A stretch of DNA of 62,637 nt, taken from NCBI GenBank assembly GCA_947626605.1, contig CANQSV010000007.1:1-62637 (forward strand), in the 5' to 3' direction. The position numbers were made by a program, and so were the translations under genes. Positions 57,228 to 62,637 of the stretch are shown one piece after another; positions within the stretch are counted from its first letter, which is position 1, and each line of letters starts with the position of its first letter. Below the pieces are notes generated by a model. The model searched no databases. It worked only from the letters and a program-made list of their open reading frames with translations, and was not told the DNA's origin. The DNA is from an uncultured Clostridia bacterium. GTDB lineage: Bacteria; Bacillota; Clostridia; TANB77; CAG-508.

Positions 57228-57704
57228 ATGGAAGAACTAATAGAAATAGAATTTCGAGACATTCAAACAAATAATGAATACGAGCAAATTATAAAAAAAG
57301 TACTTGCAGAATGTTATAAAGAAGAAAAAATGCAAAATTCTAATTTATGCATCAGCATAATATTAACAACACCAGCAAATATAAAGGAAATAAATACAAA
57401 ATTTAGAAAAATAGAAAGAGAAACTGATGTATTATCATTTCCAATGTTTGAAAAAGAAGAAATCGAAGAAATGATACAAAATGGAAATGAAATTCCAGAA
57501 GTATTAGGCGATATAATCGTTTCAATCGAAAAAGTAAAAGAGCAAGCTCAAGAATATGGGCATAGTTTTGAAAGAGAATTAGCATATATGATAGTTCATG
57601 GGTTCTATCATCTTATGGGATATGACCACATAGAAGAAAAAGACAAACTTAAAATGCGTCCTAAAGAAGAAAAAATATTAGAAAATTTAGACATAAAAAG
57701 GTAA
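57228..57704 (+). CDS. ybeY: YbeY endoribonuclease, rRNA maturation
   Basis: The 158-aa protein has the zinc motif HGFYHLMGYDH (three His) and ETDVLSFPMF and GDIIVSIEKV. YbeY trims 16S rRNA and helps ribosome quality control. AAAGGAAAG precedes ATG 57228. It belongs to the chain leading to dgkA and era. Confidence 0.94.
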   Translation: MEELIEIEFRDIQTNNEYEQIIKKVLAECYKEEKMQNSNLCISIILTTPANIKEINTKFRKIERETDVLSFPMFEKEEIEEMIQNGNEIPEVLGDIIVSIEKVKEQAQEYGHSFERELAYMIVHGFYHLMGYDHIEEKDKLKMRPKEEKILENLDIKR

Positions 57705-57721
57705 TATGCAGGAGTTATCGT

Positions 57722-58498
57722 ATGGAAAGTAAAAACGAAAAAGAAAATGTTAAAACACAAACAACAGAACAAATAAAAGCAAAAAATAAAAATCTAATAG
57801 ATACTTGGAAAAATGCTTTTGAGGGAATAATTTATGCAACAACAACTCAAGGAAATATTAGAAAACAATTAGCCATAGCAGTAATTGTTATGGCTATTAG
57901 CTTATTTTTCAACCTAAATAAAGCAGAATTTTTATGCTTAATGTTTACTGTAGTAATAATAATAATTGCAGAAATGATAAATACTGCAATAGAAACAGTA
58001 GTAGACTTATATACAGACTTATACCATCCGAAAGCAAAAATAGCAAAAGATGTAGGAGCAGGTGCAGTTGTAATAGCAGCAATCAATGCTATTATAGTAG
58101 CATACTTTTTATTCTTTGATAAAATAAGTGATATAGGTTTGGCATTTATACAAAATGTTGTAAACAATCCAATACATTTAGCATTTATAGGAATTATGTT
58201 ATCAGTAATACTAGCACTAACACTAAAAGCAGCTTTTGATAGTAGAAAAAATGGCGAAAAAAAATCAAAATTTGTTCCAAGTGGACAGGCAACACTTGCT
58301 TTTGCAGCATGGACAATAATCTGGATAAACAATCAAGAAATATTAGTGCTAACATTATCAACAATATTAGCAACATTAGTAGCATTTGGTAGAGTAGAAT
58401 CAAAAAGCAGAACAACAGCAGAAACAGTATTTGGAGCAATAACAGGAATATTAACAGTTATTCTAGTTTATGGAATAACAAAAATAGTTAAATTTTAG
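57722..58498 (+). CDS. DgkA kinase fused to a PAP2-like membrane domain
   Basis: Residues about 25-135 are a DgkA-type diacylglycerol/undecaprenol kinase (FEGIIYATTTQGNIRKQL, EMINTAIETVVDL with active Glu and Asn). Residues about 145-258 are a PAP2-like membrane unit. The PSGH motif of PAP2 phosphatases reads PSGQ here and no His follows in the GRVESKSRTTAE region, so phosphatase activity is doubtful. Total 258 aa. AGGAG precedes ATG 57722. Confidence 0.85.
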   Translation: MESKNEKENVKTQTTEQIKAKNKNLIDTWKNAFEGIIYATTTQGNIRKQLAIAVIVMAISLFFNLNKAEFLCLMFTVVIIIIAEMINTAIETVVDLYTDLYHPKAKIAKDVGAGAVVIAAINAIIVAYFLFFDKISDIGLAFIQNVVNNPIHLAFIGIMLSVILALTLKAAFDSRKNGEKKSKFVPSGQATLAFAAWTIIWINNQEILVLTLSTILATLVAFGRVESKSRTTAETVFGAITGILTVILVYGITKIVKF

Positions 58499-58515
58499 AA
58501 AGGAAAAAATTAAAA

Positions 58516-59565
58516 ATGAAAAAAGTAAAAATAATATTAGTAATTTTATGTATAATAGCTGCAATGGCAGTAGGAATATATGCATACACTAAATTTATCG
58601 ATAACAATAAAAATACTGTAGAAACTACTCAATTTTCAGAAGAAAAAACAAATGAGGAAAATCAAGGAGAAGAAGTAGAAGAAAAGAAAATAAATATATA
58701 TTCAGGAACAGATAGACCAATAGCAGTAATGATAGACAATGTTACAGGAGCTTTTCCACAAGCAGGATTAAATGATGCATACATGGTTTATGAAATAATG
58801 GTAGAAGGTGGACAAACTAGACTTATGGCTTTATTCAAAGGAGCAGATTTAAGCTTAATAGGACCAGTAAGAAGTTCAAGACATTATTTTTTAGACTATG
58901 CAATGGAAAACGACAGCATATATGTTCATTATGGCTGGAGTCCAAATGCAAAATCAGACATATCAAAATATAACATAAATAACATAAATGGTCTGGTTAC
59001 AGGAAGCGGAATTTTTTGGAGAACAAATGAAAAAAAAGCTCCACACAATGCAGTAATAAGTACAGAAAATATATTAAAAGCAGCTAAACAATATGGATAT
59101 GAAACAAAATCAGAAAAAGAAAGCGTTTTAAATTATGTAGCAGACGAAGTAACTTTAGAAGATGGAGAAGATGCAAAAACAATAACTATACCATACTCAA
59201 CATCATATGTAGTAACATATAAATATGATGAAAAAACAAAAAGATACAAAAGAAGTACAAAAAATGCAGTACAAACAGATTGGAAAACAGGAAAAGAAGT
59301 AACAACAAAAAACATAATAATAACATTTGCAAAAAATTATGATCTAAAAGATGAAAGTTCAAAAGGAAGACAGGAATTAGACAATATAGGAACATTAGAC
59401 GGATACTACATCACAAATGGACAAGCAATAAAAATAAAATGTGATAAAAAATCCAGAAAAGACAAAACTATATATAAAGACTTAGATGGAAACGAAATAG
59501 AAGTAAATGATGGAAACACATTTATACAAATATGTCCAGTAAAAGCAGATGTAAAAATAAAGTAG
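58516..59565 (+). CDS. DUF3048-domain membrane-anchored protein (YerB-like)
   Basis: The 349-aa protein has an N-terminal hydrophobic anchor (about 4-25), an acidic linker, and a DUF3048 domain (RPIAVMIDNVTGAFPQAGL, GPVRSSRHYFLDYA, FWRTNEKKAPHNA). The function is unknown; it is probably extracytoplasmic. Its TAG stop is the GTAG of a TGTAGGGG repeat, so repeat insertion may have set its end. AAAGGAAAA precedes ATG 58516. Confidence 0.88.
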   Translation: MKKVKIILVILCIIAAMAVGIYAYTKFIDNNKNTVETTQFSEEKTNEENQGEEVEEKKINIYSGTDRPIAVMIDNVTGAFPQAGLNDAYMVYEIMVEGGQTRLMALFKGADLSLIGPVRSSRHYFLDYAMENDSIYVHYGWSPNAKSDISKYNINNINGLVTGSGIFWRTNEKKAPHNAVISTENILKAAKQYGYETKSEKESVLNYVADEVTLEDGEDAKTITIPYSTSYVVTYKYDEKTKRYKRSTKNAVQTDWKTGKEVTTKNIIITFAKNYDLKDESSKGRQELDNIGTLDGYYITNGQAIKIKCDKKSRKDKTIYKDLDGNEIEVNDGNTFIQICPVKADVKIK

Positions 59566-59830
59566 GGGTCGGCGTCCAGCAGGCATACTGACAATATAGA
59601 TATTTGTAGGGGTCGGCGTCCTCGACGACCCGAAAACATCCAAATGGTAGAGATGTTATAACAATGCAAAATTGAAATTATTATAACAACAATATTTGTA
59701 TGAAAAATAACATCTCTACGGTTAACGTTTTTACGGGCTGTCGAGGACGCCAGCCCCTACAAAAGGCAAAGCCTTAACAGCCTCAGCACCGACGACCCGC
59801 AATCCATTAACGGTAGAGATGTTAATAGAA
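59561..59830. repeat. TGTAGGGG-family cluster
   Basis: A partial unit (59561-59600), a full palindrome (59605-59761, inner arms GTAGAGATGTTATAA and TAACATCTCTAC) and a third fragment with CGACGACCCG and GGTAGAGATGTTA follow one another. They fill the space between the DUF3048 gene and era. Confidence 0.85.
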
Positions 59831-59892
59831 ATTTAACTATTAATTCTTAATTGCAATGCATTTGCATTGCACATGTGAAAGGAACATAATCA

Positions 59893-60801
59893 ATGAATAA
59901 TGAAAAAAAATTCAAATCAGGGTTTGTATCAATATTAGGAAGAACTAATGTAGGAAAATCAACACTCATAAATGCATTAGTTGGAGAAAAAGTTGCAATA
60001 ATGACCAACAAACCACAAACAACAAGAACAGCAATAAAAGCAATTGTAAACAGAGAAAATTCACAAATAATATTTATAGACACACCAGGAATACATAAGC
60101 CAAAGAGCAAACTTGGAGAAACGATGATAGAATCTGCCTATGGAGCAATAGAAGGGGTAGACGCTGTTTTATTTATAATAGAAGCAACAAGTGAAGAAAT
60201 AGGCAGAGGCGATAGAAGAATAATAGACAAACTAAAAGAGCTAAACAAAAAAACAATACTAATAATAAACAAAATGGATTTAGTAAAAAAAGAACAATTA
60301 GCCAAACTGATGGATATGTATTCAAAAGAATACAATTTTGAAGCAATTATACCAATATCAGCAGTAAAAAATAAAAATACAGAAGAAGTAATAGAAGAAA
60401 TCGAAAAGTTATTAAAAGAAGGACCAGCATATTACGATATAGATGAATACACAGACCAAACAGGAAGACAGCTAGTAGAAGAAGTAATAAGAGAAAAAGC
60501 ATTAAAATTATTAGATGATGAAGTTCCACATGGCTTATATGTAGAAGTAGAAAAAATGGAAGAAGCACGAACAAAAAATGAAGAAGAAATATATAATATA
60601 GAAGCAACAATATATTGCTTAAGAGACTCGCATAAAGGAATAATAATAGGAAAAAATGGAGGAATGCTAAAAAAAATAGGAACATATGCAAGACAAGATC
60701 TAGAAAAAATGTTAGGAACAAAAATAAATTTAAAAACATGGGTAAAAACAAAAAAAGATTGGCTAGATCAAGACAGCATAGTAAAGAATTTCAAATCATA
60801 A
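59893..60801 (+). CDS. era: Era GTPase, 16S rRNA binding
   Basis: The 302-aa protein has G1 GRTNVGKST (about 16-24), DTPGIHKPK, NKMD, and a C-terminal KH domain with GIIIGKNGGMLKKIGTYAR. It acts in 30S assembly. GAAAGGAA precedes ATG 59893. yqzL and recO follow after a repeat. Confidence 0.95.
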   Translation: MNNEKKFKSGFVSILGRTNVGKSTLINALVGEKVAIMTNKPQTTRTAIKAIVNRENSQIIFIDTPGIHKPKSKLGETMIESAYGAIEGVDAVLFIIEATSEEIGRGDRRIIDKLKELNKKTILIINKMDLVKKEQLAKLMDMYSKEYNFEAIIPISAVKNKNTEEVIEEIEKLLKEGPAYYDIDEYTDQTGRQLVEEVIREKALKLLDDEVPHGLYVEVEKMEEARTKNEEEIYNIEATIYCLRDSHKGIIIGKNGGMLKKIGTYARQDLEKMLGTKINLKTWVKTKKDWLDQDSIVKNFKS

Positions 60802-61080
60802 CAAAGTTATAATTTGAAATTAATGAATAGTGAATAATGAATGATGAAGATCGAATAATTAATGTAAAAAAATTGCAAAGCAATTTTTTATCGAAAATTA
60901 TAAATTATATATTATTCATTATTAAATATTCATTGCAAAGCACATTTGTAGGGGTCGGCGTCCAGCAGGCATACTGACGCTGCAACAGGCTGTAGGGGTC
61001 GGCGTCCTCGACGACCCGAAAACAAGAACAGTAGAGATATTAATTTAATAGTATAAATTCAATAAAACTACAAAAGCTAA
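60802..61080. repeat. Intergenic region with TGTAGGGG-family copies
   Basis: Several near-repeats of ATTCATTATT-type sequence and GCAAAGCAATTTTTT lead to two tandem TGTAGGGGTCGGCGTCC heads (60947 and 60991), the second with CAGTAGAGAT (61030). No gene is seen. Confidence 0.75.
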
Positions 61081-61103
61081 AATTAATAAGGAGATGAATA
61101 TGT

Positions 61104-61253
61104 ATGTTGGAAAAAATCGCATGGAATACTTTCAAACAAACAGGAAACATAGATACATTTCTGGAATTAATTCAATTAAGAAACATGAAAATAAGCAATG
61201 GTGAAATATATGAAGAATGTGAAAACGAAAGGAATAATATTGGTAGAAAATAA
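61104..61253 (+). CDS. YqzL-like small protein
   Basis: The 49-aa frame starts MLEKIAWNTFKQTGNIDTFL, which matches the YqzL family located just before recO in many Bacillota. AAGGAG lies 10 bases upstream. It overlaps the recO start. The function is unknown. Confidence 0.78.
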   Translation: MLEKIAWNTFKQTGNIDTFLELIQLRNMKISNGEIYEECENERNNIGRK

Positions 61254-61926
61254 TGTAGGAGACTACGATAAAATGATAACTATGTTAACCCCAGGACTAG
61301 GAAAAATTGGATGCCATGCCAAAGGAGCGAGAAGAAATAAAAGTAGCCTAATGGCAGGCACCCAATTTCTATGCTTTGGAGAATATTTATTATTTAAAGG
61401 AAATGAAACATACAATATAAATTCATGCGAACCAATAGAAATTTTTTATAACATAAGAATAGACTATGATAAACTAAAATACGTAGCACAAATAATAAAA
61501 ATAGTATGTGATGTAACAAATGAAAATGATAATAGCTATAAAATACTACAGCTATTACTAAATACACTATACACAATATCAGAGCTAAATAAAAACTTAG
61601 ATTTAGTACTAGCCATATTCAAACTAAGAATATTATCAATTTTAGGTTTTACACCAAAAATTGATAAATGCAAAAATTGCAATGAAGAAGTAAATATAAA
61701 ATATTTTAGCATAAAAGATGATGGAATAAAATGTGGAGCATGTGGGAAAATAGATAAAAGTGCAATACAAATATCAGAAGGAACACTAACAGCAATAAGA
61801 TATATAATATGTGCACCAGCAAAAAAAATCTTCTCATTTAATGTATCAGAAGAATGCATAAAAGAACTAGAGCTAGTATCGAAAATATATTTAAATGAGA
61901 AAATAGAGAAGGAATATAAACTATAA
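61210..61926 (+). CDS. recO: DNA repair protein RecO
   Basis: The 238-aa protein has an N-terminal OB fold (VKTKGIILVENNVGDYDKMI, GKIGCHAKGARR), a helical middle and a four-Cys zinc site (CKNC near 154-157, CGACGK near 175-180). It loads RecA onto SSB-coated DNA. I choose ATG 61210 (MKNVKTKG); ATG 61198 is an alternative. It overlaps the yqzL frame. Confidence 0.92.
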   Translation: MKNVKTKGIILVENNVGDYDKMITMLTPGLGKIGCHAKGARRNKSSLMAGTQFLCFGEYLLFKGNETYNINSCEPIEIFYNIRIDYDKLKYVAQIIKIVCDVTNENDNSYKILQLLLNTLYTISELNKNLDLVLAIFKLRILSILGFTPKIDKCKNCNEEVNIKYFSIKDDGIKCGACGKIDKSAIQISEGTLTAIRYIICAPAKKIFSFNVSEECIKELELVSKIYLNEKIEKEYKL

Positions 61927-61999
61927 AGTCGAATAAAATATATATAGTAAATATTATTATGGCACAATAAAAAGTTTGCAAGAATAGGAGAGGATTACA

Positions 62000-62524
62000 A
62001 TGAATATTAAAATTACAGGAAAAGATTTAAAAGCAACAGAAGCAATAAAAAATTACGTTGAAGAAAAAATAGGAAAAATGGAAAAATACTTCGGAGATGA
62101 AGCAGATGTATTAGTTACAATAAAATCTGAAAAAAATACACAAATATCAGAAATACAAATAAAAGCACAAGGAAATATGTTTAAAGCAGTTACAGAAACA
62201 AACGATTTATACGCATCAATAGACAAAAATATGGATATCTTAAATGGACAAATTAGAAAAGCAAAAACAATTAGAGAAAAACAAACAAAAGATGCATCAA
62301 TTAAAGATATGTTTGCACCAATACAAGAAAACAACATAGAAAACGAAGTTATAAAAACTACATACTACGAAATAAAACCAATGACAATAGAAGATGCACA
62401 AATAAAACTAGAAGAACAATCAAACTTATTTTTACCATTTATAAACCTAGAAACATCAAAAGTAAATGTAATTTATAAATTAAAAGATGGCAAAAATTAT
62501 GGAATATCAGAACCAGAAAACTAA
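62000..62524 (+). CDS. hpf: Ribosome hibernation factor, long form
   Basis: The 174-aa protein has an N-terminal HPF/RaiA domain (residues 1-100, KITGKDLKATEAIKNYVEEK) and a C-terminal dimerisation domain (about 118-174, KTTYYEIKPMTIEDAQIKLE). It pairs 70S ribosomes into 100S dimers. AGGAGAGG precedes ATG 62000. Confidence 0.94.
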   Translation: MNIKITGKDLKATEAIKNYVEEKIGKMEKYFGDEADVLVTIKSEKNTQISEIQIKAQGNMFKAVTETNDLYASIDKNMDILNGQIRKAKTIREKQTKDASIKDMFAPIQENNIENEVIKTTYYEIKPMTIEDAQIKLEEQSNLFLPFINLETSKVNVIYKLKDGKNYGISEPEN

Positions 62525-62527
62525 AAT

Positions 62528-62567
62528 AAAAAAAATGCAGATAAAATCAAATATCTGCATTTTTTTA
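62528..62567 (+). terminator. Terminator of hpf
   Basis: AAAAAATGCAGATA and TATCTGCATTTTTT pair around an AT loop. Confidence 0.9.
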
Positions 62568-62583
62568 TTAACTTTAGAGAAAA

Positions 62584-62637
62584 CCCCCAGCTATGCTGGG
62601 GGCGTCAAAAAACTTATAGTTTTGCACAGAGTAACAA
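62584..62637. other. Hairpin and sequence at the window edge
   Basis: CCCCCAGC and GCTGGGGG pair around TAT (62584-62602), then CGTCAAAAAACTTATAG and further bases to the edge. This is much richer in GC than its surroundings and could be the end of a mobile element, such as an IS200/IS605 subterminal hairpin. Only the first bases are visible. Confidence 0.35.

Overview
The window is AT-rich Gram-positive chromosome, most likely from a spore-forming, probably gut-associated, uncultivated member of the Clostridia. The evidence is strong purine-rich ribosome binding sites, sporulation genes (ylbJ, bofA, yqfC, yqfD), LPXTG-anchored surface proteins, a clostridial type agr quorum-sensing locus, and the Bacillota order ybeY-dgkA-era-yqzL-recO. 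Species cannot be named from the sequence. I found no tRNA, rRNA, CRISPR array or prophage.

Layout. 0.2-9.9 kb: an ORF6N-domain protein and a giant (2776 aa) Cna-B repeat surface protein. 9.9-16.7 kb: ylbJ (minus strand), rpiB-trpS-obgE, lexA, and a second LPXTG protein. 16.8-25.7 kb: tex, hpt, trmL, an FxLYD-like protein, an mreB-type gene, mtaB, a small helical protein and a CapA-type protein. 25.9-31.8 kb: purL, purB and an AbrB-type antitoxin beside a broken PIN toxin. 32.0-37.9 kb: an IS30-family element, an ABC-F remnant, a YgiT-type zinc-finger protein, mfd and a TrmH-type methyltransferase. 38.2-44.1 kb: a DUF4364 protein, engB, serS, a yaaL-like gene, bofA, and glmS behind a glmS ribozyme. 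44.3-51.3 kb: uvrC, a small membrane protein, two RNA-modification enzymes and a complete agr locus (agrB-agrD facing a kinase/regulator pair). 51.4-53.3 kb: a second identical IS30 copy and a damaged DUF4160 gene pair. 53.5-62.5 kb: pdaA-like deacetylase, yqfC, yqfD, an unrecognised 456-aa protein, ybeY, a dgkA/PAP2-like fusion, a DUF3048 protein, era, yqzL, recO and hpf.

The main finding concerns the arginine codon CGG. Three conserved genes (mtaB, bofA, yqfD) are each interrupted by exactly one extra base. In all three the zero-frame codon at the break is CGG, and skipping its C restores the family sequence with a glycine (GGN) codon. A fourth, less clean case is in the DUF4160 gene. In a by-eye scan of all other real genes I found dozens of CGG triplets, but every one straddles two codons; I saw no ordinary in-frame CGG. 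This suggests CGG is unassigned here, or is read as a +1 frameshift (C skipped, GGN read as Gly). A sequencing artefact must still be excluded.

The intergenic spaces are rich in structured repeats: (i) a TGTAGGGG-headed palindromic family that twice supplies the stop codon of the preceding gene; (ii) a roughly 180-bp nested palindrome in two copies between convergent genes, with changed but still complementary outer arms and a conserved core; (iii) a roughly 120-170 bp inverted repeat in two copies plus a fragment; and (iv) promoters whose -35 box lies inside the upstream terminator hairpin (lexA, tex). The two IS30 copies are 1195 bp each, appear identical, and are each flanked by a different 15-bp direct repeat.
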